Part shown: piece after piece, positions 29,802 to 38,842 of the stretch
Numbering within the stretch: position 1 is the stretch's first letter
Layout: the number at the start of each line of letters is the position of its first letter
From: Acinetobacter haemolyticus
GTDB taxonomy: Bacteria; Pseudomonadota; Gammaproteobacteria; Pseudomonadales; Moraxellaceae
Direction: 5' to 3'
Length of the DNA: 64,000 nucleotides
NCBI RefSeq assembly: GCF_900406815.1
Contig: NZ_OVCN01000014.1
Coordinates: 59,088 to 123,087, forward strand
Made by a program: the position numbers and the translations under genes
Notes under the pieces: model-generated
What the model saw: only the letters and a program-made list of their open reading frames with translations
Databases searched by the model: none
What the model was told of the DNA's origin: nothing

Positions 29802-30809
29802 TTATGGTGTTGAAGCGGTTACAGGTTTTTGCGCCTGAATTTTGCTTAAAAATGGTAAGTACTGTTGAACAACCAATTGATCTGCCTCTAGGATTGGCAT
29901 GTGTCCCACATTTTCTAAAATCACAGGCGCTTGCGCATTTTTCAAGAGTGATTTTAACTCTGGTGCAACTTCAGCATTGATAATTTTATCTTGTTTGCCC
30001 CATAAAATAAGCGTTGGAGCATCGATGGCTCTTGCGAGTAAAGCAAAAGAATCAGGCGTGTATAATTTATTCAAGGCAACGACTTGATCAACCATTCTTT
30101 TGGTTTGTTCAACTTGTCCGATCATCATGCGTTCTTGAGCTTGTGCAATTTCTTTTGGAATGAAAGGAGGTGCATACATTGCTTGTTGCATCAGGAAATT
30201 AAAATCTCCTTTTTTACTCACCACCATATTTCTTAGTTGATTTGGATCTTTTAGATAAGGCGTGTTTGCTGAACGATATACGCCTGCAGCATTGACGAGA
30301 AATAGGCTCTTGGTTTCAAAAGGATATTGGCCTGCATAGAGCATAGCGACTGATCCACCAAGTGAATGACCTGCAATATGTGCTGGTCCAGTTAGGTTGG
30401 CAGCTTCAATAAAGCGACGTAGTTTTTCTGTTACGTTTGGAACAGAGTAGTCAAAATCTTTAGGAACTTGTGTTTCGCCACTGGCAGGTAAATCCGGAAT
30501 GATGACATGGTAATTTGCTGTTAATGCGTGAGCAATACGATTCCAGTTATCACGACTGCCTGCCAGACCATGAATTAACACAATAATCGGTTTGCCGCTT
30601 TGACCACCTTCACTGTATGACCAAGTCATATCTCCTACTTTTAGAGTTTTGGTTTGTAAGCCAGCCCATGAGCGTTCTTGTTGAAGTAGGTTTTGGAAAC
30701 TCATTTCAATTTCAGCAGCATGTGTTGTATTTATGGTTGCTGTTAAACTGAATGCCAATAATGCGGCAGTAAGTGTTTTAGCTATAGGTAACGAAAATGG
30801 AATATTCAT
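29802..30809 (-). CDS. Exported alpha/beta hydrolase, lipase-like
   Basis: A 335-aa alpha/beta hydrolase with a Sec signal peptide (cut near THAAEI). The catalytic triad can be read: nucleophile Ser in AGHSLGGSVA, Asp in LILWGKQDKII, and His in ENVGHMPILE; the oxyanion segment is IHGLAGSRDNW. This set, with the LDHGxAGS-like start, matches the Moraxella/Acinetobacter lipase family V esterases acting on short- to medium-chain esters. It is the first gene of a likely two-gene unit. A 205-bp gap upstream separates it from a structured repeat. Confidence 0.88.
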   Translation of the reverse strand: MNIPFSLPIAKTLTAALLAFSLTATINTTHAAEIEMSFQNLLQQERSWAGLQTKTLKVGDMTWSYSEGGQSGKPIIVLIHGLAGSRDNWNRIAHALTANYHVIIPDLPASGETQVPKDFDYSVPNVTEKLRRFIEAANLTGPAHIAGHSLGGSVAMLYAGQYPFETKSLFLVNAAGVYRSANTPYLKDPNQLRNMVVSKKGDFNFLMQQAMYAPPFIPKEIAQAQERMMIGQVEQTKRMVDQVVALNKLYTPDSFALLARAIDAPTLILWGKQDKIINAEVAPELKSLLKNAQAPVILENVGHMPILEADQLVVQQYLPFLSKIQAQKPVTASTP

Positions 30810-31014
30810 CTTTGCTCAGTCCTTGATCTATTTTAAAACAATTGATTATTGAGGATGTTGCTCAGTGAGTCATTCGCATAATCTACAGGTGTATGGAAAT
30901 TCTTGCCAATGAAATCAGCATTTTTAAGCTATTTTTATGATCAAAGGTATGTTCCTTAGTCGATGCAGTTTCTATTTTTGTCAGTGACATTAAACTTTGC
31001 GCAGATTAAACTAA

Positions 31015-31295
31015 GGGGCTGTTGATATTTCAGCCATGCATTGCGTTACTGGCTAAAACCATACAAACGAGGCATGAGGCACAGACAATGGCGGTTCCCT
31101 TGTCAAGTTTCATAACGAAGTTTGGAGCAGTTTTAGCCGTAACCCTGTGGGACAGGTACATTTTGTGCCGCAACTGCGTTATGCCTTACTTATTTAGAAG
31201 AGCTAAATTGCGTAAGTCATGACTTGTATCCTCAGAAAATGTCCACTGTCGCAATGAGAGCTGAATAGCTCGCAAGGTGAAATGTCATCAGCCCC
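31015..31295 (+). repeat. MITE-like structured repeat, copy 1
   Basis: A 281-bp element with imperfect terminal inverted repeats: GGGGCTGTTGATATTTC at the left and GAAATGTCATCAGCCCC at the right (15 of 17 pair). Inside are nested stems: 31045-31059 with 31130-31143, 31151-31164 with 31236-31250, and a hairpin around the loop after ATTTAG near 31197. A diverged copy with the same layout lies at 58400-58669. No transposase or long reading frame is inside. It ends 21 bp before the carbonic anhydrase start and so probably provides part of that gene's leader. Confidence 0.8.
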
Positions 31296-31316
31296 TATTT
31301 CTCATGTTTACCATAG

Positions 31317-31943
31317 ATGGATATACACATGCTCACTGCCCAAGAAACTCTAGAACGTTTAAAAGCTGGTAATGCTCGTTTTGTGAAAGGGGAAGCAACC
31401 CAACAAAAATTGCTCACTCATCAAGAGCGTGCCGAGATGGCAAGTGAACAAAATCCTTTTGCGATTATTTTAGGCTGTTCAGATTCACGTGTACCTGCTG
31501 AGATGGTGTTCGACCAAGGTTTAGGTGATTTATTCGTGATCCGTGTAGCTGGTAATATTGTTGCACCATCACAAGTGGGTAGTGTTGAGTTTGCCGCTGA
31601 ACGATATGATTGTGCAGTGGTTGTTGTCTTAGGTCATAGTCATTGTGGTGCAATCCAAGCAACAATTGATACGCTAAAGAATCCAGATCAACCCCCATCA
31701 TCAAACCTGATGTCGATTGTGAATCGTGTGCGTCCTTCGGTTGAAATTTTGATGCAAACTGAGTTAAAGGATGATTTGAAAAAATTATCTGCGCATGCCG
31801 TCCGTTCCAATGTTTTTGCTTCTGTGAATCAGTTACGCCATGGTTCTTCGGTATTAGAAAGCCTAATTGAAAAAGGTAAAATGATTGTCGTGGGTGCAGA
31901 GTATTCGCTGGAAACAGGTGAAGTCACATTCTTTGATTTTTAA
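31317..31943 (+). CDS. Beta-class carbonic anhydrase
   Basis: The 208-aa cytoplasmic zinc enzyme interconverts CO2 and bicarbonate. The zinc and catalytic ligands are clear: CSDSRVP (Cys and the Asp-Arg dyad), and HSHCG (His and Cys) in VVLGHSHCGAIQA. It is the bacterial Can/CynT type; no cyanate gene is adjacent. Two starts are possible, 31317 and 31329 (MLTAQE); the second has GGAT at a better distance. The MITE-like repeat abuts the 5' side, and a perfect hairpin follows the stop. Confidence 0.93.
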   Translation: MDIHMLTAQETLERLKAGNARFVKGEATQQKLLTHQERAEMASEQNPFAIILGCSDSRVPAEMVFDQGLGDLFVIRVAGNIVAPSQVGSVEFAAERYDCAVVVVLGHSHCGAIQATIDTLKNPDQPPSSNLMSIVNRVRPSVEILMQTELKDDLKKLSAHAVRSNVFASVNQLRHGSSVLESLIEKGKMIVVGAEYSLETGEVTFFDF

Positions 31944-31952
31944 AATCATCTC

Positions 31953-31978
31953 CATGGCTAACTTTTAAGTTAGCCATG
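31953..31978. terminator. Hairpin after carbonic anhydrase, possible terminator
   Basis: CATGGCTAACTT-TT-AAGTTAGCCATG is a perfect 12-bp inverted repeat right after the stop codon. The T-tract is short, so termination is likely but not certain. Confidence 0.6.
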
Positions 31979-32029
31979 TTCCAGCTGTTATTTTCACGAT
32001 GTTGTGATGTACACAGTGGTGGTTATTTC

Positions 32030-32467
32030 ATGAATATTAAAACAGCATCAGAAGCTTTAATCCAAGATTGGCTAGAACTAAGAAATAAGTTGTGGAACGA
32101 TTCTGAAGCCTCACATTTAAAAGAGATGCATCAATTATTAGCTGCAAAACATGCCTTACAATTATTAGCCTATTCTGATCACCAAGCGATTGCGATGTTA
32201 GAAGCCTCAATTCGGTTTGAATATGTAAATGGAACGGAGACCTCTCCTGTAGGCTTTTTGGAAGATATTTATGTACTTCCAGCCTATCGACGCTCAGGTG
32301 TTGCAACGGAGCTTATTCGACAGGCGGAAGTGTGGGCAAAACAATTTTCTTGTACTGAATTCGCATCTGATGCTGCATTAGACAATGTAATTAGTCACGC
32401 TATGCATCGTTCATTAGGTTTTCAGGAAACTGAAAAAGTCGTTTATTTTAGTAAAAAAATAGATTAA
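32030..32467 (+). CDS. aac(6')-I: Aminoglycoside 6'-N-acetyltransferase, AAC(6')-I
   Basis: The 145-aa GNAT protein matches the chromosomal AAC(6')-Ig/Ij-type enzymes of Acinetobacter: MNIKTASEA start, AIAMLEASIRFEYVNGTETSP, GFLEDIYVLPAYRRSGVA (acetyl-CoA loop RRSGVA) and the family signature TEFASDAALDNVISHAMHRSLGF, ending ETEKVVYF. It acetylates the 6' amino group of tobramycin, amikacin, netilmicin and related drugs. Such genes are intrinsic to several non-baumannii species and often weakly expressed. The ATG at 32030 gives the family length of 145 aa; longer upstream frames do not. No integron or insertion sequence is adjacent, supporting an intrinsic gene. The exact allele needs a database match. 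Confidence 0.92.
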   Translation: MNIKTASEALIQDWLELRNKLWNDSEASHLKEMHQLLAAKHALQLLAYSDHQAIAMLEASIRFEYVNGTETSPVGFLEDIYVLPAYRRSGVATELIRQAEVWAKQFSCTEFASDAALDNVISHAMHRSLGFQETEKVVYFSKKID

Positions 32468-32488
32468 TCAAACTTGAAATGCGGTGAT

Positions 32489-33118
32489 TTACAAAGCCTC
32501 TCGTATATAGGGATAAGCCAAATTAAGCATCGTCAATTGTGCTTTGGCATTTGGATGAATCTGATCATTCTGCATCAAACTCTTATTGCCCGCTACACCT
32601 TCAAGAAAAAACGGTAGCAGCTTAATACGGTATTGCTGACTTACAACTTTATAATTATTTTCAAAAGCGCGGCTATAGGCTGTACCATAATTTGGTGGTA
32701 TTTTCATACCAAACAGTAAAACTGTGGCCTTTTGTTTCTGACTCAGTTGTACCAATTGAGCTAAATTTTTTTGAATCAATTGTGGCGGTTGTCCGCGAAG
32801 TCCATCATTTCCACCTAGCTCGATGACGACAACTTCAGGTTTATAGGTTTGCAGAAGTTTGGGTAATCGAGCGAGCGCACCACTGGTGGTTTCTCCGCTT
32901 ACGCTTGCATTGACCACCTTGTGCTGTTTCGGATAGTGTTGGTCTAAGCGTTGTTGTAGTAAGTGAGCCCAACCTTGTTTGGTTTCAATACCATAGCCTG
33001 CACTTAGACTGTCGCCTAATATTAAAATGGTCTTTGCTGAAACCAGTGTCGGAAATAAAAAAATTCCGATAATGATCAATGGTTTCGATATCGACAAAAT
33101 TACTTTAGAAATTTGCAT
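32489..33118 (-). CDS. tesA: Periplasmic arylesterase/thioesterase TesA (SGNH hydrolase)
   Basis: A GDSL/SGNH hydrolase of the TesA family with acyl-CoA thioesterase, lysophospholipase and arylesterase-like activity in the periplasm. From this start, a signal peptide (MQISKVILSI to LVSA) precedes LGDSLSAGYG with catalytic Ser37; block III is IELGGNDGLRG and block V DQIHPNA. A longer start at 33157 would abut ybbA with no room for a promoter. It is divergent from ybbA-ybbP, the same layout as in E. coli. Confidence 0.92.
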   Translation of the reverse strand: MQISKVILSISKPLIIIGIFLFPTLVSAKTILILGDSLSAGYGIETKQGWAHLLQQRLDQHYPKQHKVVNASVSGETTSGALARLPKLLQTYKPEVVVIELGGNDGLRGQPPQLIQKNLAQLVQLSQKQKATVLLFGMKIPPNYGTAYSRAFENNYKVVSQQYRIKLLPFFLEGVAGNKSLMQNDQIHPNAKAQLTMLNLAYPYIREAL

Positions 33119-33155
33119 AACCGTAATTAATTTGCTCAACAGGATACGTGACATC

Positions 33156-33860
33156 ATGCCACAACCGATTATTTCTGCTCAAAAAGTTACACAAAATATT
33201 CAAATTAATCAGCAAAGTTTAACGATCCTAAGAGAGATTGATCTTGAGATTTATCAGGGTGAACAAATTGCGATTACGGGGCGATCAGGTTCGGGTAAGT
33301 CTACATTGTTGGGTATTTTAGCCACTCTGGATCGACCAAGTAGTGGTGAGTTATGGGTATGTGGGCAGGCTGTTCATACGCTGACCGAAGAGCAACGTGC
33401 CCAAGTGCGTTTAGAAAATATTGGTTTTGTATTTCAATCCTTTCAATTGTTACCACAGTTGAGCGCCTTGGAAAATGTAATGTTGCCATTACGTTTACAG
33501 CCAAACTTTAATTTTAAGCAAGCAGAACAAAAAGCTTTGCAATGGTTGGAACGTGTGGGACTCGTACGCCAAGCTCAGCAAACACCGAAAGTGTTATCGG
33601 GAGGTGAACAACAACGGGTTGCGATTGCACGAGCACTGATTGCAGAACCAAAAATTATTTTTGCCGATGAACCAACAGGTAATCTTGATGGGCAAACTGC
33701 AGAAGAGATTGAACAGCTGTTGTTTGATTTGAATAAGGCACTTGGGACGACTCTGGTTTTAGTGACCCATGATCAGAATCTAGCTGCAATGTGCCAACGT
33801 CACGTACGGCTTGTCGATGGTCAAGTTCAGAATGTGGTCAAAGTCGGGGAAGGGATATGA
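33156..33860 (+). CDS. ybbA: ABC transporter ATP-binding protein YbbA
   Basis: A 234-aa LolD/MacB-type ATPase: Walker A GRSGSGKST (near residue 45), Q-loop FQSFQLLPQLSALENVMLPL, signature VLSGGEQQRVAIARAL, Walker B IIFADEPTG and the H-loop THDQ. It drives the YbbP permease, whose start overlaps its stop (ATGA). The E. coli pair is beside tesA as here and is linked to handling of hydrophobic compounds or lipids at the membrane; substrate is unsettled. Confidence 0.93.
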   Translation: MPQPIISAQKVTQNIQINQQSLTILREIDLEIYQGEQIAITGRSGSGKSTLLGILATLDRPSSGELWVCGQAVHTLTEEQRAQVRLENIGFVFQSFQLLPQLSALENVMLPLRLQPNFNFKQAEQKALQWLERVGLVRQAQQTPKVLSGGEQQRVAIARALIAEPKIIFADEPTGNLDGQTAEEIEQLLFDLNKALGTTLVLVTHDQNLAAMCQRHVRLVDGQVQNVVKVGEGI

Positions 33861-36343
33861 ACTCAATCGTAAAGCCCTTACTTCTACAAAGTTTTCGTAC
33901 AGGTGGATTGTATCTGCTCATTATCGCATTATCTCTCGCGATCAGTGCCACCACCGCATTAAAGTTTAGCAATACACAGGTCCAAAATGCAGTCACTCTA
34001 CAAGCAGCAGAAATGCTTGGTGCTGACTTGGTGTTATCCGACCATGAACCTATCCAAGCCGAATGGCAACAACAGGCTGAAAAACTAGATCTAAAGCGAG
34101 CTACTGTAACTGTTTTTGGTTCAATGGCACATACTGATGATCAGTTTGTGATGGTGAATGTCAAAGCCGTCGATGAACATTTTCCTTTAAGGGGGAAGTT
34201 AGAGATTTCACCCATGGCACAGAGGATTCAGGTAGGACAAGTCTGGTTAAGTCCTCGTGCAATGGACTTATTACAGGTGAAGATCGGGGATCAGATTGCG
34301 ATTGCAGATGGACAGTTTAAGGTTACAGGCCTGATCGAACACGACTCAAATCAAGAGCTTGGCTTTTCTGGTTTTTCACCGACCGTGATTATCCATCAAG
34401 CAGATGTGGCCAAAACCAATGCTGTTCAAGTGGGAAGCCGTATTGAATATCGTTTACTTATGGCTGGTACACCAGCACAGGTCAACACATTTCAACAACA
34501 GTTTGAACTGCAAAACAAGCAAGAACATCCTGAGGCTCAAACAGATGATCCTAGCATGTCGAACCAGGAGACGAGTTCGCTAAAACTGCGAGATGCCAGT
34601 CAATCTAATACGCGCTTGATGAAACCAATTGAAAATTTGGATACTTTCTTACAGCTTGCTAATTTGCTGACAATTTTGTTGTGTGGGATTGCCATCGCAT
34701 TAACCAGTCAACGCTATGTTCAACAAAACCAAGATCATATTGCATTGTTACGTTGCATGGGTGCCAGTAAAAAACAAATCATTGTGGCTTATTGTGTATT
34801 GCTAGCGGTGGTTAGTGCCTTATCCATTGTGGTGGGAAGTCTGATTGGTATTGGTTTAGGCTATGGTTTATTGCAGTTAATGTTGCAGTTGATTCCCCAA
34901 TTACAGCTGAGTTTTGCAATTGGTGATTTGTTTTATGCCTTACCAATCGCTATTTTTACTAGTGTGATGGTGCTGATTGGTTTTATTTTGCCAAGTATTT
35001 GGGAGTTGTTAAACACGCCTCCAATTCGAGTGATTCGACAGCAAGAACGTTCGCGTAAATCTTATGTTGCAATGTTTGCAGTGGGGGTGACGAGTTTACT
35101 TGTTTTTAGTCTGGTATTGAGTGATAACCTGTCTCTCAGTATGTTGGTATTAGCTGCAATCTTACTTTTATGCGCGATACTTTATGTACTGATTTGGCAG
35201 TTATTAAAAGCGATAAAACAACTTAAACATCCAATCTCTGCCTATGTGCGGATCCCTCATCAAACTGCTTTGCAGATTACAGCTCTGGCTTTAGGGTTGA
35301 GCTTAATTACTGTGCTTAGCGTTTTAAGAACCGATTTATTGCAACGTTGGCAACAGCAATTACCTGAAGGCACACCCAATCAGTTTGTTTATGGTTTACC
35401 ACCCTTTGATATGCCAGAATTAAAGCAACAACTTGAACAAAATGGTTGGCTATCCACACCGCTTTATCCAAATATTCGGGGGCGGTTGATCGCAAAAAAT
35501 GGAGAGGCATTTTCACCTGAATTGGTTGAGCAGAATAACTCATTACGTCGAGAGCTTAATTTAACTCAAGCATCTGACTTTCCGAATGACAATGTCATTA
35601 CAAGTGGTGAGCCTGTTTTTACCAAAACACATCAAGTTTCCGTCGAAGAAAATTTAGCTGCTGAACTAGGCATCCAGATCGGCGATGAACTCAGTTTTAG
35701 CTTGCCTGAAGGCCCGTTACAGGCCACCGTAATCAATTTCAGGTCAGTTGAGTGGGAGAGTTTTAGCCCCAATTTTTTCTTTATTTTTTCACCAAACAGC
35801 ATGGATGAAAACGCAGGTAGTTATCTGGGAAGTTTTTATGTACCTCCTACAGATCAAGCCAAAATGGTTTCTTTAATTCAACAGTTTTCAAATACCGTGT
35901 TTATTGATGTGGGACGCGTTTTGGATGAAGTGAAAAGGCTAATGAATGTGTTGGTGCAAATCGTCACGGTACTGGCAATGCTGGTTGGATTATCGGGTTT
36001 ACTGGTGTTGATTGCCTGTCTAAATGTATTGATGGATGAGCGTCGCAAAGAAGTCGCGTTAATGCGTTCATTTGGAATTGCTAAAAATAAATTGAAACGC
36101 ATGCTCAGTTTAGAGATCGGTTTTATTGGTGCATTGGCTGGTGTTGTAGCCTGTCTTTTTGCAGAGGTGATTAGTGCAATTGCCAGTTATAAAATGCAAA
36201 TGGCGATTCAATGGCATCCTGAAATTTGGTTGATCCTACCGTTGAGTATGCTGTTGATTTGTACTTTGATTGGACGTTATCGCCTAAGCTATCTATGCGA
36301 TATTCCACCATTGCAGAGCTTGAGGGAAATCAACCAATCTTAA
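33857..36343 (+). CDS. ybbP: ABC transporter permease YbbP
   Basis: The 828-aa inner-membrane protein has duplicated FtsX/MacB-type permease domains with about ten transmembrane helices (clusters near residues 15-35, 260-400, 405-460 and 700-820) and two large periplasmic domains. MDERRKEVALMRSFGIAKNKLKRML near the C-terminus is the coupling segment shared with FtsX. It starts inside the ybbA stop codon and is translationally coupled to it. It ends before a perfect hairpin (36356-36395). Confidence 0.9.
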   Translation: MNSIVKPLLLQSFRTGGLYLLIIALSLAISATTALKFSNTQVQNAVTLQAAEMLGADLVLSDHEPIQAEWQQQAEKLDLKRATVTVFGSMAHTDDQFVMVNVKAVDEHFPLRGKLEISPMAQRIQVGQVWLSPRAMDLLQVKIGDQIAIADGQFKVTGLIEHDSNQELGFSGFSPTVIIHQADVAKTNAVQVGSRIEYRLLMAGTPAQVNTFQQQFELQNKQEHPEAQTDDPSMSNQETSSLKLRDASQSNTRLMKPIENLDTFLQLANLLTILLCGIAIALTSQRYVQQNQDHIALLRCMGASKKQIIVAYCVLLAVVSALSIVVGSLIGIGLGYGLLQLMLQLIPQLQLSFAIGDLFYALPIAIFTSVMVLIGFILPSIWELLNTPPIRVIRQQERSRKSYVAMFAVGVTSLLVFSLVLSDNLSLSMLVLAAILLLCAILYVLIWQLLKAIKQLKHPISAYVRIPHQTALQITALALGLSLITVLSVLRTDLLQRWQQQLPEGTPNQFVYGLPPFDMPELKQQLEQNGWLSTPLYPNIRGRLIAKNGEAFSPELVEQNNSLRRELNLTQASDFPNDNVITSGEPVFTKTHQVSVEENLAAELGIQIGDELSFSLPEGPLQATVINFRSVEWESFSPNFFFIFSPNSMDENAGSYLGSFYVPPTDQAKMVSLIQQFSNTVFIDVGRVLDEVKRLMNVLVQIVTVLAMLVGLSGLLVLIACLNVLMDERRKEVALMRSFGIAKNKLKRMLSLEIGFIGALAGVVACLFAEVISAIASYKMQMAIQWHPEIWLILPLSMLLICTLIGRYRLSYLCDIPPLQSLREINQS

Positions 36344-36355
36344 AAATTATGTAAT

Positions 36356-36395
36356 GATTTAGATGCAAGATATTCTGTTATTTTGCATCTAAATC
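36356..36395. terminator. Perfect hairpin between ybbP and the VOC gene
   Basis: GATTTAGATGCAA and TTGCATCTAAATC form a perfect 13-bp stem with a 14-nt loop between two convergent genes. There is no T-tract on either side, so it may be a processing or attenuation signal as much as an intrinsic terminator. Confidence 0.5.
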
Positions 36396-36423
36396 CTACT
36401 ATGCTTTAAAAAACTTCGTTTTA

Positions 36424-36852
36424 TCAACAATCCGAGGGTGGCATAATTTGTGGATTCCAGACAATTTCCCAAAGGTGACCATTCGGATCAAGAAAGTATC
36501 CTGCGTAGCCGCCATAAAAAGTATTTTGGGCTTGTTTAACGATGACGGCACCTGCTTTTTTCGCAGTTTCCATAATTTCATCAACTTCACTTTTATTGCT
36601 GACATTATGTCCAATTGACATGCCAGTTGAACTGATAGGTTGCGGAATTAATCCAGCATCAATCGCGAGATCTTGCTGAGCAAAGATTGCGAGCTTTAGC
36701 CCACGTTGAAGATTAAAGAATGCGACTGCACAGTGTTCAAACTCCTGACCGACAATACCATCTGTTTGCAGGCCAAGACCATCGCGGTAGAAAATAAGAG
36801 ATTGTTCTAGATCGTTAACGCCAAGCGTTAAAATGGAAATGTGTGGTTTCAT
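36424..36852 (-). CDS. VOC family (glyoxalase/bleomycin-resistance fold) protein
   Basis: A 142-aa vicinal-oxygen-chelate protein. The start MKPHISILTLGVNDLEQSLIFYRDGLG carries the family N-terminus (landmark FYRDGLG), FEHCAVAFF lies mid-protein and the C-terminal module ends FLDPNGHLWEIVWNP with the metal-binding Glu. Members may be glyoxalases, dioxygenases or antibiotic-binding proteins; this one resembles small unassigned lyases. AAGGGGCACAAAG precedes the ATG. An unusually structured leader of about 140 nt lies upstream. Confidence 0.88.
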   Translation of the reverse strand: MKPHISILTLGVNDLEQSLIFYRDGLGLQTDGIVGQEFEHCAVAFFNLQRGLKLAIFAQQDLAIDAGLIPQPISSTGMSIGHNVSNKSEVDEIMETAKKAGAVIVKQAQNTFYGGYAGYFLDPNGHLWEIVWNPQIMPPSDC

Positions 36853-36877
36853 CTTTGTGCCCCTTTTGATGTCATAG

Positions 36878-36971
36878 ATGTACCTACATGATGTTGGTAC
36901 ATTATTCGTCATGGGCCGTTAGTCGAATAACGGAAGAACTCGTATCAACGAGGGAATGGGCCAACCGTCCC
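36878..36971 (-). promoter_or_regulatory. Hairpin-rich leader of the VOC gene, possible cis-regulatory RNA
   Basis: On the minus strand this leader contains three hairpins: CTCGT-TGAT-ACGAG, CCGTTA-TTCGAC-TAACGG and ATGTACC-N11-GGTACAT, the last close to the ribosome binding site. The first two are bracketed by direct repeats of GGCCCAT. GACGGTT at the 5' end could also pair with the CCGT arm, giving an alternative fold. No known riboswitch class is recognised. 36972-37113 has no other feature. Confidence 0.5.
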
Positions 36972-37113
36972 AAACCTAATCTGTTTCTGACAAAAAAAGC
37001 ATAATAAATGGATGGTTTTTTAGTCAATGTTAAAAGGGTAGTATGCGCATGAATAGATTAAATTGGGCAGTTATTTGTTTGCGGTGATCGCCCAATTTAA
37101 TTGTTTAAGCGAT

Positions 37114-37917
37114 TTAATTGAGTTTATTTTGCGTCAAAATCTCATACCATAACGGATGTAGTGTTTGACTTAATGCTGTGCAATAAACGTAAAACCCATA
37201 AAGTAATAGCGTCGCAATCAGGACAGCTCCAAGTTGGAACATTATTTTTTTCCCTGTTTTTTGACTGATATACCATGCAGTTGCTAATACAGCCCCCATG
37301 AGCATTCCACCGATATGAGCAGCATTATTAATACCTGAAACTGTAAAGCCGAATATGAGGTTAATTGCCATAATCAATAGCAAAGACTTCTTATCTAAGA
37401 GGAAACGTTGGCGTGGCAACATCGGTAAAACAGAAATAATAGTAAGGGCTGCACCTAATCCCATCACTGCACCAGAAGCCCCAGCGCTGATTTTAGGTAA
37501 ATATTGAGGATCGAAATTTTGCAGCAATTGATAGCCATCTAGAATACCGAGATAGCTCGAAAGTAGGCTCCCCATCAGCCCAGCAAGGAAATATAGTGCA
37601 ATATAGTAGCGACGACCGAACAGTTGTTCGGCGATACTGCCAAAAATGTATAATGCCCACATATTCAGCATGAGGTGGATCATTCCGAAATGGAAAAACA
37701 TGCTGCTGAAAAGCCGTTCAGGCTGACCCAAGAAGGTCAGTGGTGTGAAATCAGCCCCCCAAGCAATTGCATCAACAGGGGAAGGATCGGTAATATCAAC
37801 GCCTGTGAAGATTTGCCAGCCAAATAGACTAACGTTGACTGCAATCAAAGCCGCTGTAAACCACCAAGTATGTACGTGTAATTTTTGAGTAATTTGTGGT
37901 GGAGTTGTTTCAGTCAT
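37114..37917 (-). CDS. Rhomboid family intramembrane serine protease (267 aa)
   Basis: A second rhomboid protease. The catalytic Ser148 is in SAGASGAVMG and His201 in NNAAHIGG; the helix-2 motif is FHFGMIHLMLNMWAL, and LGRRYYIALYFLAG follows. A 20-residue cytoplasmic tail precedes the first membrane helix and an extra hydrophobic helix follows the six-helix core, the usual 6+1 layout. Substrates unknown. It is divergent from mtgA. Confidence 0.9.
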   Translation of the reverse strand: MTETTPPQITQKLHVHTWWFTAALIAVNVSLFGWQIFTGVDITDPSPVDAIAWGADFTPLTFLGQPERLFSSMFFHFGMIHLMLNMWALYIFGSIAEQLFGRRYYIALYFLAGLMGSLLSSYLGILDGYQLLQNFDPQYLPKISAGASGAVMGLGAALTIISVLPMLPRQRFLLDKKSLLLIMAINLIFGFTVSGINNAAHIGGMLMGAVLATAWYISQKTGKKIMFQLGAVLIATLLLYGFYVYCTALSQTLHPLWYEILTQNKLN

Positions 37918-38015
37918 GTACTTAAACGAGTTGCTACAATAAAAAATAGCTTAGCATGAATCGAAGGTTTGTAGATACGACGCAGACTTTTTGCACCTAG
38001 GAGTGATGCATTTAA

Positions 38016-38687
38016 ATGAAAGCCTTATTCGCGCGTATAGTGATGCTGTTGATCGGCGTAATTTTACTGATTCAGTTATGGATTTTTAGTAGTCTGGTTT
38101 GGTGGCGAACTCATCCTGTGAATACCACTATGTTTATGCGTCTGGATTACTGGTCAGATCTGACACCCATTCAACATCATTGGCGTGACTATGACGAGAT
38201 TAGCGATAACTTCAAGCAGGCAGTTCTTGCAGGTGAAGATGCGAAATTTATTCATCATCATGGTTTCGACTGGGCTGGGATTCAACATGCTTTAGAACGC
38301 AATAATAAAAAAGGCGAAGTTGTGGCTGGAGGTTCAACGATTTCACAACAATTAGCAAAAAATTTATTTCTCTATAATAAACGTTCATTTGTGCGCAAAG
38401 GGCAAGAAGCGATCGCGACTTGGATGATGGAGCGCATGTGGTCGAAACGTAGAATTTTAGAAGTGTATATGAACTCTGTTGAGTTCGGACAAAATATCTA
38501 TGGTGTAGAAGCTGCTGCACAATTTTACTATGGAAAAAGTGCGAAAAACTTAACGCGTGAACAGGCGGCTTTTTTAGCAGCCTTATTGCCAAACCCTAAG
38601 TACTATCAAAACAACCGTAATGATCGAAAGCTGCAATATCGAAAGCGTATTATTTTGAAATATATGAATGGGACGCAAAAGCCCTAA
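38016..38687 (+). CDS. mtgA: Monofunctional peptidoglycan glycosyltransferase MtgA
   Basis: MtgA polymerises lipid II into glycan strands at the outer face of the inner membrane. The 223-aa protein has one N-terminal membrane helix (residues 7-28) and the GT51 domain: [15 protein letters not shown] (catalytic Glu in GED), [48 protein letters not shown] and the final [25 protein letters not shown] precedes the start. Own terminator follows. Confidence 0.96.
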   Translation: MKALFARIVMLLIGVILLIQLWIFSSLVWWRTHPVNTTMFMRLDYWSDLTPIQHHWRDYDEISDNFKQAVLAGEDAKFIHHHGFDWAGIQHALERNNKKGEVVAGGSTISQQLAKNLFLYNKRSFVRKGQEAIATWMMERMWSKRRILEVYMNSVEFGQNIYGVEAAAQFYYGKSAKNLTREQAAFLAALLPNPKYYQNNRNDRKLQYRKRIILKYMNGTQKP

Positions 38688-38745
38688 ATGCTTATTTTGT
38701 TATGATTGAATAATATTTTCACAAATTAGAATTATTTTACAAAAG

Positions 38746-38772
38746 AAAAGCCCAATATTTTTGGGCTTTTTT
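38746..38772 (+). terminator. Terminator of mtgA
   Basis: AAAAGCCCAA and TTGGGCTTTT form a 10-bp stem with five-nt loop and T-run. Confidence 0.92.
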
Positions 38773-38842
38773 ACCAAATTGACATAATTTTGCAGCATAC
38801 TTAATTCATCACTTGATAAATGATAATGCGACAAGGTTCGGT

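Noticed and set aside
31022..31222. 66-aa open frame inside the MITE-like repeat
   Set aside because: The second copy of the repeat does not keep the frame, while stems are kept; so the signal is structure, not protein.
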